A stretch of 64,000 nt of DNA from Ruminococcus flavefaciens (GTDB lineage Bacteria; Bacillota; Clostridia; Oscillospirales; Ruminococcaceae), in contig NZ_FRCT01000013.1 of assembly GCF_900143025.1 (NCBI RefSeq), positions 1 to 64,000 on the forward strand, read 5' to 3'. Both the position numbers and the translations under genes were made by a program. The notes below the pieces were generated by a model, which had not been told where the DNA came from, did not search any database, and was given only the letters and a program-made list of their open reading frames with translations. This document shows positions 23,655-30,951 of this stretch, piece after piece. Within the stretch, counting starts at the first letter, position 1, and each line of letters opens with the position of its first letter.

Positions 23655-24962
23655 ATGGAAAAATATTGGAACAAAGAGATCGAGTGTGCATCGCGGGAAG
23701 AAATGAAAAAGCTTCAGGACGAAAGACTCGTTGCACAGGTTAAGCACGTATATGAAAACGTGAAGTATTACCGTGATCTCATGGACAAAAAAGGCGTAAA
23801 GCCTGAGGACATCAAGGGAACGGAGGATCTTCACAAGCTGCCGTTCCTGAGTAAGGCAGACCTCAGAGAAGCTTATCCTTACGGACTCCTTGCAAAGCCG
23901 CTCAGCGACTGTGTAAGGATACATTCCACAAGCGGCACTACAGGTAAAAGAGTAGTTGCTTTCTACACTCAGAATGATGTGGATATGTGGGAGGACTGCT
24001 GTGCAAGAGCTATCACAGCAGCAGGCGGTACAAATGAGGACGTGGTTCAGGTAGCTTACGGCTACGGACTTTTCACAGGCGGTATGGGACTTCACGGCGG
24101 TTCACACAAGGTCGGCTGTCTCACTCTTCCTATGAGCTCGGGCAATACCGAAAGACAGATACAGTTCATGCAGGATCTGGGTGCGACGATACTTTGCTGT
24201 ACGCCTTCCTATGCGGCTTATATCGGCGAAACTGTCGCTGAAATGGGCATAAAGCCCGAGGATCTGAAGCTCAAGGCTGGTATCTTCGGTGCAGAGCCGT
24301 GGACTGAGGAAATGCGCCGCAGTATCGAAAAATCACTGGGTATAAAGGCTTTTGATATCTTCGGTCTTACAGAGTCAAGCGGTCCTGGTGTTGCGTTTGA
24401 ATGTTCCGAGCAGAGCGGTATGCACATAAATGAGGACAACTTCATACCTGAGATAATCGACCCTGATACGGGAGAAGTACTCCCCGAGGGAGAGGTTGGC
24501 GAGCTTGTTTTCACAAGCATCACAAAGGAAGCATTCCCGCTTCTCCGTTATCGTACACGCGACCTCTGCAAGCTCAGCAGAGCAAAGTGTTCATGCGGAC
24601 GTACTCTCATAAAAATGGCTAAGCCTATGGGCAGAAGCGATGATATGATGATAATTCGCGGAGTAAATGTATTCCCGTCACAGATAGAAACAGTTCTCAT
24701 CGAACAGGGCTATTCACCAAACTACCTTATAGAAGTAGACCGTGTAAACAATACGGATACTCTCGATATCAGCGTAGAGATGAATCCCGATCAGTTCTCA
24801 GATAAGGTTAAGGATATGCAGAAGCAGGAGCGCGACTTAGCAGTTGCCATAAAGACAATGCTGGGTATCAATCCTAAGGTACATCTTGTTTCACCAAAGT
24901 CTATTACAAGAAGTGAAGGCAAGGCTGTAAGAGTTATTGATAAGCGCAAGCTTCATGATTGA
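23655..24962 (+). CDS. paaK: Phenylacetate-CoA ligase family enzyme
   Basis: This 435-residue adenylate-forming enzyme activates phenylacetate or indoleacetate to the CoA thioester (or runs in reverse to make ATP from the IorAB product). Seen: the P-loop HSTSGTTGKRVVAFYT at about 94-109, FGLTESSGPG at about 236-245, and LLRYRTRDLCKL near 299. A C-terminal lid domain includes RSDDMMIIRGVNVFPSQIE. It follows iorB, the common iorAB-paaK-ACT arrangement for aromatic amino-acid fermentation. AAGGAG precedes the ATG. Confidence 0.94.
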   Translation: MEKYWNKEIECASREEMKKLQDERLVAQVKHVYENVKYYRDLMDKKGVKPEDIKGTEDLHKLPFLSKADLREAYPYGLLAKPLSDCVRIHSTSGTTGKRVVAFYTQNDVDMWEDCCARAITAAGGTNEDVVQVAYGYGLFTGGMGLHGGSHKVGCLTLPMSSGNTERQIQFMQDLGATILCCTPSYAAYIGETVAEMGIKPEDLKLKAGIFGAEPWTEEMRRSIEKSLGIKAFDIFGLTESSGPGVAFECSEQSGMHINEDNFIPEIIDPDTGEVLPEGEVGELVFTSITKEAFPLLRYRTRDLCKLSRAKCSCGRTLIKMAKPMGRSDDMMIIRGVNVFPSQIETVLIEQGYSPNYLIEVDRVNNTDTLDISVEMNPDQFSDKVKDMQKQERDLAVAIKTMLGINPKVHLVSPKSITRSEGKAVRVIDKRKLHD

Positions 24963-25029
24963 TTGTTTAGAGCAGGGGCACAGCGTTCCTGTGATATAAA
25001 TTTCCAACTATTTTAAGGAGGTTTCATTT

Positions 25030-25254
25030 ATGAAAATCAAAATTTTTTCCACAAATTATATGCCGGAGCAGGAGAAGTATCAGCGATTTGCTGCTTTTGA
25101 GAATGAGCTTAATCAGTTTATCTCTACAGTAAAGGTAATAGACATGAAGTTTTGTTCATCATCGGGACTTTGCCACGATGCACAGACCCATGTAAATGAG
25201 TATATCGACGAACATTCCGTTCTCGTAATGTATGAGGATCTTCCAAAAGCATAA
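25030..25254 (+). CDS. Small protein, possibly Cse60-like
   Basis: This 74-residue protein has the pattern NxF(I/L)-x4-KVIDMKFCSS then VLVMYED at the end. I recall a similar pattern for the small sporulation protein Cse60, so a distant relation is possible. It starts MKIKIFST with AAGGAGG 9 nt upstream, and lies between paaK and the ACT protein. Function is unknown. Confidence 0.6.
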   Translation: MKIKIFSTNYMPEQEKYQRFAAFENELNQFISTVKVIDMKFCSSSGLCHDAQTHVNEYIDEHSVLVMYEDLPKA

Positions 25255-25306
25255 TGCTTCCTCTTGCTGACGCAGTAAAATATCAACCACAAAGGAGGGA
25301 GATCAT

Positions 25307-25741
25307 ATGTCAAACGTAAGACAGATCTCGGTTTTTGTAGATAATAAGCCTAATCAGGCGGCAGGTGTCATGCGAATGATAAAGGAGAGCGGAGTAAATC
25401 TCAGAGCTCTTAGCCTTGCTGATACTGCTGATTTCGGCATAATCAGACTCATTGCCAATGATACCGAAAAGACAGTGGATATACTGAGAGCGGCTTCGTA
25501 TGCAGTAAATGTAACAGAGGTGCTGGCAATATCCATACCTGATTCTCCCGGTCAGCTCAGTCGTGTGCTGGACGTATTGGGTCAGGACAATGTAAATGTT
25601 GAGTATATGTACTCGTTCCTTGGTACCTCAGACAGGGCTGTATCCTTCGTTATCCGTGTCGATGACAATACACAGGCTTCTGAAGCTCTTAACAGAGCAG
25701 GAATTATTCAGCTTACCGAAAATGATATAGCTGAAATGTGA
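25307..25741 (+). CDS. Tandem ACT-domain protein
   Basis: This 144-residue protein is made of two ACT domains (about 1-70 and 72-140), starting ISVFVDNKPNQAAGVMRMIKESGVNL and continuing with ISIPDSPGQLSRVLDVLG in the second. ACT pairs bind amino acids as allosteric sensors. Next to iorAB and paaK it probably senses an aromatic amino acid, as in other clostridial clusters. AAAGGAGGGAG precedes the ATG. Confidence 0.92.
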   Translation: MSNVRQISVFVDNKPNQAAGVMRMIKESGVNLRALSLADTADFGIIRLIANDTEKTVDILRAASYAVNVTEVLAISIPDSPGQLSRVLDVLGQDNVNVEYMYSFLGTSDRAVSFVIRVDDNTQASEALNRAGIIQLTENDIAEM

Positions 25742-25788
25742 GTATTGCACAAAAAGTAAACCTGTACTTAAATTTATTATGAAAACAC

Positions 25789-25818
25789 TTGACATAATTC
25801 CTCTTGTTGATGTATAAT
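25789..25818 (+). promoter_or_regulatory. SigA promoter of the zinc-ribbon gene
   Basis: TTGACA (25789-25794) and TATAAT (25813-25818), with an 18-bp spacer. Confidence 0.8.
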
Positions 25819-25865
25819 AAAAATGCAATATTTAACGAGAAAATATTGAACAGGAGTGATTTAAG

Positions 25866-26300
25866 ATGGGAATTCTCGATAAATTTAATGATGCAAGCAG
25901 GGGTGTATCTGAAAAGGCTAAAAATATCTCAGAAGCCAGCAACCTCAAGAGAAAAATCCTTTATGAGGAGGAGCGCATCGTTGAGATCTTTACTGATATC
26001 GGAAAGAAGTATTACAAAAATCAGGGTGAAGATCCTGCAGCTCTCAAAGTGCTTTGTGACGATATAGATACAAGACGCAGAAGGATCAAGAAGATGAGAT
26101 ATGAGCTTAACGGCATCAGAGGATATAAGATATGTCCTAAGTGTGATGCTGAGGTAAATGAGCGTTTTCAGTTCTGTGGACGATGCGGTGCAAGACTTCC
26201 TGATATCGACGATGACGATTTCATGTCTCTTGAACCAAACGACTACTATACAGAAAGCAGCAACAATTTCTTTGATGCTGATTCTAATAAGAACTATTGA
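25866..26300 (+). CDS. Zinc-ribbon protein with coiled-coil N-terminus
   Basis: This is a 144-residue protein. Residues about 5-85 are charged and helical (heptad-like, EEERIVEIFTDIGKKYYK, DTRRRRIKKMRYEL). A zinc ribbon follows at about 92-115 (CPKCDAEVNERFQFCGRCG), and then an acidic tail. This resembles the small DUF-type zinc-ribbon proteins common in Ruminococcus and Clostridia. Function is unknown. AGGAGTG precedes the ATG. Confidence 0.8.
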   Translation: MGILDKFNDASRGVSEKAKNISEASNLKRKILYEEERIVEIFTDIGKKYYKNQGEDPAALKVLCDDIDTRRRRIKKMRYELNGIRGYKICPKCDAEVNERFQFCGRCGARLPDIDDDDFMSLEPNDYYTESSNNFFDADSNKNY

Positions 26301-26714
26301 TCACATGGGCTGTTCTGAGATTATCGGAACAGCCTTTTTGTTACCGAACTGGCGGCGTATGCGCTTGCATAGCCTGTTTGCGGGGATACACAGCACGAAC
26401 CAGAAAAGGGAGAAGGGGATACATATCTGTCCCAGGAAATTAAAGGGCATATCCGAGTAATCCCATACATTCCAGTGCATAATAACATTGTCGAATATCC
26501 CAACGGTAAGCTCTATGGCTGTTATAAGAAAGGTGCCGATGATACAGCTTCGTATAAGCGTCATGGGACGGCTGTTTATGGCATAGAGTATGGTAAGTAC
26601 AGCACCGCCCGTCAGGGACATGGTCCAGTGGGTATATCCGCGCATGACTATTTCTATGAGACTGTAGCAGAAATAGCCCATAAGAAATGAGAATAAAAGC
26701 TGTGAAAGCTTCAT
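26301..26714 (-). CDS. Membrane protein of the ABC_trans_CmpB (DUF1113) family
   Basis: This 137-residue protein is annotated in the literature as a putative ABC transporter permease, though no partner ATPase is near. It has four hydrophobic helices, the conserved SLIEIVMRG, the GGAVLTILYAIN turn, the TAIELTVGIFDN segment and the WNVWDYSDMPFNFLGQICIPFS motif typical of PF06541. ATG at 26714 has AAAGGAG 10 nt upstream; a TTG at 26723 overlaps it and is rejected. Its 3' end carries the terminator of the convergent gene. Confidence 0.85.
   Translation of the reverse strand: MKLSQLLFSFLMGYFCYSLIEIVMRGYTHWTMSLTGGAVLTILYAINSRPMTLIRSCIIGTFLITAIELTVGIFDNVIMHWNVWDYSDMPFNFLGQICIPFSLFWFVLCIPANRLCKRIRRQFGNKKAVPIISEQPM
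26308..26339 (+). terminator. Terminator of the zinc-ribbon gene, inside the 3' end of the convergent membrane gene
   Basis: GGCTGTTC pairs with GAACAGCC around an 11-base loop, followed by TTTTTG. It overlaps the last codons of the minus-strand gene (26301-26714). Confidence 0.75.
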
Positions 26715-26780
26715 ACGTATCAACTCCTTTTGGTTTTAGTATGGCGTTTTTTCAGGGCTTTATACAGGAAAGAGAGTTGA

Positions 26781-28259
26781 ATGAATATGAGAAAAAGCTG
26801 TATACTTATGCATATATCAAGTCTGCCGTCTGAATACGGCATCGGAAAAATGGGAAAGGCTGCATTTGAGTTTGTGGATTTTCTCAAATCGGCTGAGGTG
26901 AAGTGCTGGCAGATACTGCCCCTTTCGCCTACAAGCTATGGTGACTCGCCATATCAGTCCTTTTCGGTAAAGGCTGGAAATCCTTATTTCATAGACTTTG
27001 ATGTGCTTGAATGTGACGGACTTCTTGAGCATCACGAGTTTGCTTCCTTTGAATGGGGAAACGACCCCGAGAAGGTGGATTACAGCCTTTTGTATGACCA
27101 TTGCTATGATGTGCTGAGGATAGCATTCAACAGGTTCAGACCTGCAAAAGCTCAGGGTTATAAGGAGTTCTGCGATGAGAACAAGAAATGGCTGGACGAG
27201 TATGCTCTGTTCATGGCTTTGAAATTCCGCTATGACGGCAAGCCCTGGTATGAGTGGGACAGCGATATATCCATGCATAAGACAAAGGCTGTTGCGGCTG
27301 CAAAAAAGGAACTGAAAAAGGATATCGGCTTCTATAAATTCATACAGTATGAGTTCCACAGACAGTGGAGCGAGCTGAAGAAATACGCTAATGACAGCGG
27401 TATCGAGATAATAGGTGATATCCCGATCTACTGCGCTCTGGACAGCGTTGAGGCGTGGGCGACACCTAAGCTTTTCCAGTTTGACAGAAAGCGCAGACCT
27501 GTTGCTGTGGCAGGCTGTCCGCCCGATGATTTCTCGCCTCTGGGTCAGCTCTGGGGCAATCCGCTGTATAACTGGGACTATCACAAAAAGACAGGCTACG
27601 CATGGTGGATAGACCGTATAAAGGCTGCATCTGAGCTTTATGACATCGTAAGGATAGACCATTTCCGCGGCTTTGAAAGCTATTACAGCATACCCTTCGG
27701 CAACGAGGACGCTACCGTGGGCGAATGGGAGAAGGGTCCGAATTACGAGCTTTTCAGGCTGGCTGAGGAAAAGCTGGGCAAGCTGAATATCATTGCCGAG
27801 GACTTGGGCTTTATTACTCCTGAGGTAAGAGAAATGCTGGACAAATGCGGCTATCCCGGCATGAAGGTGCTGCAATTCGGATTCAGCGACGGCGAGAACG
27901 AGTATTTGCCACATAATTACAGCAGTACCAACTACTTTGCATATACAGGTACTCACGATAACGAGACTCTTATCGGCTGGGTGGATACCCTTGATAAGAA
28001 GTCGCTGAAATTTGCCAAGCAGTACCTTAATGTAAAGAAGAAAAAGGAGATACCTATGGCAGTTATCCGCGCTGCATGGGGAAGTGTGGCTGAGGTAGCG
28101 GCTGCGCAGATACAGGACTTCCTCGACAGTCCTAAAGAGGGCAGAATGAATACTCCCTCAACTCTCGGCGGCAACTGGCAGTTCCGCACAAGAAAGTCCG
28201 ATTTTACGCCTGAGTTGGCGAAAAAGATACGCAAGCTCAACAGGCTTTATAACAGGTGA
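26781..28259 (+). CDS. malQ: 4-alpha-glucanotransferase (amylomaltase)
   Basis: This 492-residue GH77 enzyme transfers alpha-1,4-glucan chains in maltodextrin and glycogen metabolism. It has the family start SSLPSEYGIGKMG, the QILPLSPTSYGDSPYQS loop near 40-57, and the nucleophile region DIVRIDHFRGFESYY (Asp about 292). The acid/base region is IIAEDLGFITPEV (Glu about 338) and the third-Asp motif is YTGTHDNETLIGW (about 390). Length is normal. It is monocistronic and followed by a strong terminator. No other alpha-glucan gene is nearby. Confidence 0.95.
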   Translation: MNMRKSCILMHISSLPSEYGIGKMGKAAFEFVDFLKSAEVKCWQILPLSPTSYGDSPYQSFSVKAGNPYFIDFDVLECDGLLEHHEFASFEWGNDPEKVDYSLLYDHCYDVLRIAFNRFRPAKAQGYKEFCDENKKWLDEYALFMALKFRYDGKPWYEWDSDISMHKTKAVAAAKKELKKDIGFYKFIQYEFHRQWSELKKYANDSGIEIIGDIPIYCALDSVEAWATPKLFQFDRKRRPVAVAGCPPDDFSPLGQLWGNPLYNWDYHKKTGYAWWIDRIKAASELYDIVRIDHFRGFESYYSIPFGNEDATVGEWEKGPNYELFRLAEEKLGKLNIIAEDLGFITPEVREMLDKCGYPGMKVLQFGFSDGENEYLPHNYSSTNYFAYTGTHDNETLIGWVDTLDKKSLKFAKQYLNVKKKKEIPMAVIRAAWGSVAEVAAAQIQDFLDSPKEGRMNTPSTLGGNWQFRTRKSDFTPELAKKIRKLNRLYNR

Positions 28260-28265
28260 TGAAAA

Positions 28266-28334
28266 AGCCCTTCTATAATAGGGCAAAAAACGCGGTTTTT
28301 TCAACGGAAAACCATTGATTATCAGAAAAATTTT
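28266..28334 (+). repeat. Dispersed ~65-bp intergenic repeat, copy B
   Basis: CCTTCTATAATAGGGCAAAA followed by CGCGGTTTTTTCAACGGAAA and ACCATTGATTATC. It is nearly identical to the inverted copy at 57851-57916 and shares the core with copy A at 13355-13416. It lies just after malQ. Confidence 0.75.
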
Positions 28335-28337
28335 TTT

Positions 28338-28363
28338 GAGGGCAAGTTTTTGCCCTCTTTTTT
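28338..28363 (+). terminator. Terminator after malQ
   Basis: GAGGGCAA pairs with TTGCCCTC across a 4-base loop, followed by TTTTTTA. Confidence 0.9.
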
Positions 28364-28386
28364 ATTGTGTGGGACGGTATAAAAAT

Positions 28387-28402
28387 AGTGACAAGTGTCA
28401 CT
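28387..28402. promoter_or_regulatory. Operator-like palindrome AGTGACA-AG-TGTCACT
   Basis: A perfect 7-bp inverted repeat with a 2-bp centre. The same palindrome (centre AA) occurs at 29015-29030. It lies 47 bp before a TATAAT (28450-28455), so it is placed like an activator site upstream of -35. Confidence 0.7.
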
Positions 28403-28477
28403 GTGAAAATGACAAATGACATCTTACAAAAGTCCCTTTTCTGTGGTATTATAATATCAGAAAAGGAGGGGAGCTTT

Positions 28478-28972
28478 ATGACTAAAAAGAGCGATAATAT
28501 CAAGTGGGTATGCTTCGGCGGTATAGGTGTGTATCTCATGCGCTGCATTACTATTGCGGCTGAGGACGGTCTCCATGCGCCGCTCTGGGATTATCTCGGA
28601 CTGGGCTATGCTTCGGCTTTCGGAGCAGTGCTCATGCTTTCACTGCTCGGACTCATTGGTCTTGCGGTCTCAAAGCGCATAGGCAAGCGTAAAGCTACAG
28701 GCTTAAAGCCTATATCTATGGGCTATAAGATATCCTTTATCCTGTCATATATCCCGTATGTGCTTCTGCTCGCATACTGCCTTTATTGCAGCAAGTACGG
28801 CTTTGATTTCTTTACTACTACCTACGGCTGGGAAGGCTTTTACAATGCATTTCTTGTAATGGGTGCGGTATTCTGTATTGTCCCTGTATTGCCGTTCTGT
28901 CTTTTCTGGCAGATACTCTTTATCGTTAAATGGGTGAGAAACAGGAAAGTAAAGCAGGAAAATCATATTTGA
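28478..28972 (+). CDS. Small membrane protein, unknown family
   Basis: This 164-residue protein has about four hydrophobic helices (near 20-45 weak, 50-70, 90-110, 125-150), with Lys/Arg-rich loops (SKRIGKRKATG) and a basic C-terminus. ATG at 28478 follows AAAGGAGGGGAG, an unusually strong ribosome site. A likely promoter has TATAAT at 28450-28455. It is unrecognised. It shares an operator with the next gene. Confidence 0.7.
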   Translation: MTKKSDNIKWVCFGGIGVYLMRCITIAAEDGLHAPLWDYLGLGYASAFGAVLMLSLLGLIGLAVSKRIGKRKATGLKPISMGYKISFILSYIPYVLLLAYCLYCSKYGFDFFTTTYGWEGFYNAFLVMGAVFCIVPVLPFCLFWQILFIVKWVRNRKVKQENHI

Positions 28973-29014
28973 TTTGCCGAAAAAGTATTGTTATAGTATG
29001 TTTTTCAGAAAATT

Positions 29015-29030
29015 AGTGACAAATGTCACT
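29015..29030. promoter_or_regulatory. Operator-like palindrome AGTGACA-AA-TGTCACT
   Basis: Perfect inverted repeat with the same half-sites as 28387-28402. It lies 43 bp upstream of the TATAAT at 29074-29079. Confidence 0.7.
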
Positions 29031-29050
29031 ATCAAAATAACAAAAAAGCC

Positions 29051-29079
29051 TTTAAATGTTCATATTTATAGTGTATAAT
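29051..29079 (+). promoter_or_regulatory. Promoter of the second small membrane gene
   Basis: TTTAAA (29051-29056), 17-bp spacer, then TATAAT (29074-29079). The poor -35 fits activation through the adjacent palindrome (inference). Confidence 0.55.
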
Positions 29080-29276
29080 TGTCGTATCAGCTTTTTTCAT
29101 TCATGATTTTTATGTTTGATCTTAGTTGTACTTTTACGCATAAACATTAAGAGAGATGGACAAAATCTGAAATACGGAGGTGAAAATAATATTTTTATAA
29201 GGTGTTTCAATGTAGGGGATGATGCTTGCATCATATTGAAACATTATGGATATGATTTATTTTAGGGAGTGAGCGT
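29080..29276. other. Leader of the second small membrane gene with nested hairpin
   Basis: No gene is supported. GTTTCAAT (29204-29211) and ATTGAAAC (29235-29242) enclose a second stem ATGATGC-TT-GCATCAT (REP-like, preceded by GTAGGGG). A GGAGGTG at 29177 has no start codon after it, and the true ribosome site is AGGGAGTG before the ATG at 29277. Confidence 0.5.
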
Positions 29277-29663
29277 ATGAATAAAAAAATTATGAAAGAA
29301 GCTTTATTAGCTACAATTCTGGATATTATCTTTATCATTTCAATTGTTCTGTTGAATGAAAAACATTGTAATGTAATACTTATTCTGAGCAATGTTATTG
29401 TTGGCTGCACTGTTAAGGCAGCAGGTTTCTGGAATGATCTCGTCGCTGATAACGGCCACACCCACCTCGGAAAACGTTTTGAGGTAAGCGCTTTTGCTTT
29501 AGGACTCTTTGTAATTGCTGCTCTTATTATGTTATGGGCAGGTATATGGTTTGTCCTTTATACGGGAATAGGTCTGTTTGTGGTGTTTATCTATGACTGG
29601 ATAGCATATTTCCTTTTCAAGACTTATGCACATTCAAGAAAGAAGAAAAAGATCAAAGCTTAA
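29277..29663 (+). CDS. Small four-helix membrane protein, unknown family
   Basis: This 128-residue protein has helices at about 8-27, 32-50, 70-92 and 96-115, then a strongly basic tail (HSRKKKKIKA). AGGGAGTG precedes the ATG. It shares the AGTGACAnnTGTCACT operator with the upstream membrane gene, which suggests joint control of a membrane function. Unrecognised. Confidence 0.7.
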   Translation: MNKKIMKEALLATILDIIFIISIVLLNEKHCNVILILSNVIVGCTVKAAGFWNDLVADNGHTHLGKRFEVSAFALGLFVIAALIMLWAGIWFVLYTGIGLFVVFIYDWIAYFLFKTYAHSRKKKKIKA

Positions 29664-29745
29664 AACAGACTTTGGTTCAGTGCTGCGGCATTATGTGATG
29701 CGGCGCTGCAAAAACAATGAAGGTATTATCATTGATATTAGAACA

Positions 29746-29773
29746 AAGCCCCCGATATTTATATCGGGGGCTT
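29746..29773. terminator. Terminator between the membrane gene and the XRE operon
   Basis: A stem AAGCCCCCGATAT / ATATCGGGGGCTT closes a very small loop, with a short A/T tail on both sides. Confidence 0.8.
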
Positions 29774-29796
29774 ATTATGTTAAATTATAAAAATAT

Positions 29797-29867
29797 GTAA
29801 AGCTGACTTGACAAAAAATGTAAAGTGTGCTATACTATAATCACAGAAAAAGTAAAGCTCGCTTTAT
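29797..29867 (+). promoter_or_regulatory. Promoter of the XRE/DUF2178 operon with three operator-like 16-mers
   Basis: TTGACA (29808-29813) and TATACT (29831-29836), 17-bp spacer. Three similar 16-mers overlay it: GTAAAGCTGACTTGAC (29797-29812, over -35), GTAAAGTGTGCTATAC (29820-29835, over -10) and GTAAAGCTCGCTTTAT (29852-29867, downstream). The third is nearly perfectly palindromic. They are probably bound by the XRE protein encoded next, giving autoregulation (inference). Confidence 0.8.
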
Positions 29868-29886
29868 ATCAAAAGGAGGAGTCATC

Positions 29887-30009
29887 ATGATTGAAAATAT
29901 ACACAATTTTATAGAGGCGGCTTTGCCGTGGATAACAATAGCTACAGCCATTGCAGTTTTCAGTGTTTGCAGAGACAGGGCTGAAAAGGAGAATAAACAT
30001 GAAGAATAA
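29887..30009 (+). CDS. Small single-helix membrane protein
   Basis: This 40-residue protein has one hydrophobic segment (ALPWITIATAIAVFSVC) and a charged tail. ATG at 29887 follows AAAGGAGGAG. Its end overlaps the XRE start by 11 bp in another frame, so the two are coupled. Function is unknown. Confidence 0.65.
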   Translation: MIENIHNFIEAALPWITIATAIAVFSVCRDRAEKENKHEE

Positions 30010-30205
30010 GATTCAGGAGCTGCGAAAAGCCCGAAAGGTCACGCAGCAGGAGCTTGCCGACGCGCTCAGCGTCACGCGGCAGACTATAATATCACTGGAA
30101 AACGGAAAATACAATGCGTCCCTCACTCTCGCTCACAAGGCGGCGCAGTTCTTCGGCGTTACTATCGAGGAGCTGTTCATATTCGAGGGCGAGGAAAATC
30201 TCTAA
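29999..30205 (+). CDS. XRE family helix-turn-helix regulator
   Basis: This 68-residue protein is a single HTH domain: IQELRKARKVTQQELADALS (helices 1-2) and VTRQTIISLENGKYNASL (recognition helix and turn). ATG at 29999 lies within the preceding reading frame and has AAAAGGAG upstream. This short XRE type is commonly paired with a DUF2178 membrane protein, as here, and represses its own promoter. Confidence 0.92.
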   Translation: MKNKIQELRKARKVTQQELADALSVTRQTIISLENGKYNASLTLAHKAAQFFGVTIEELFIFEGEENL

Positions 30206-30216
30206 GGAGGAAAGTT

Positions 30217-30642
30217 ATGGAGGAGTTCAAGATAACATTACAGAAGAAAATAAGGGTATATTACTTGTTTTCGGGAATCTGCGCAGCGGGAGTGCTGCTG
30301 CTGACCATATTCGGCAAAGCAAATGACGGATTTAATGCAACAAGCGGTTTATTGGGGGCGTTGTTTGCTATTTCTTTCTGCAATATAATAAAAATCAGAA
30401 AGGCACTCAAAAATGATGAGATGCTAAAGCAGATATATATAAGGAATACTGATGAAAGAAACATCCAAATTACCAAAGAAGCGGCAAATGCTTCATTTCA
30501 TGCCATTATAATCGGTATCGCGTTAGCAACCGTAATAGCTAACTTCATAAGCGTAACTGTGAGCTGCACACTTTCGGTATGTCTTGCGTTCATTTTCGTG
30601 GTCAATGGTGCTTTAAGTGCGTATTATAACAGTAAAATGTGA
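30217..30642 (+). CDS. DUF2178-like membrane protein
   Basis: This 141-residue protein has four helices: about 13-30, 38-58, 88-110 and 115-135. The loop NDEMLKQIYIRNTDERNIQI is the typical DUF2178 DERxxxI motif. Its partner XRE regulator is immediately upstream (11-bp gap), and AAGGAGG precedes the ATG. Function is unknown; such modules are thought to respond to membrane or envelope stress. Confidence 0.85.
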   Translation: MEEFKITLQKKIRVYYLFSGICAAGVLLLTIFGKANDGFNATSGLLGALFAISFCNIIKIRKALKNDEMLKQIYIRNTDERNIQITKEAANASFHAIIIGIALATVIANFISVTVSCTLSVCLAFIFVVNGALSAYYNSKM

Positions 30643-30711
30643 ATCAAAACAAATTGGCAAAATCTGATGTATAATTTCGGTGAAATTAAGAGAACATATT
30701 TATGCCAAAAG

Positions 30712-30742
30712 AAACACCCGAAGCGGAACTTCGGGTGTTTTT
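30712..30742 (+). terminator. Terminator of the XRE operon
   Basis: AAACACCCGAAG pairs with CTTCGGGTGTTT around CGGAA, with further T's after. Confidence 0.9.
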
Positions 30743-30834
30743 TATGTTCGTCTGAGCATATTACACATTAATCAGCTGTGAGCACTTTTTCAGAGAGCGA
30801 AACTGAAAGCAATATACTTTGCTATGATATAAAA

Positions 30835-30864
30835 ACTCCCCGATACCTGTTCGTATCGGGGAGT
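30835..30864 (-). terminator. Terminator of nifJ
   Basis: ACTCCCCGATAC / GTATCGGGGAGT stem with a CTGTTC loop (12 bp), followed on the minus strand by TTTTATATC. It lies about 90 bp after the nifJ stop. Confidence 0.88.
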
Positions 30865-30951
30865 AATTTTATATTCGTATGTGCACGTTAATTATAAAGT
30901 GGAAATATTCCGCTTAAATCAGTCTTCACCGTAAAGCTTCTCTGCGAAGAA

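Noticed and set aside
26817-27956. 379-codon minus-strand frame
   Set aside because: Antisense shadow of malQ; amino-acid composition is unnatural and malQ is unambiguous.
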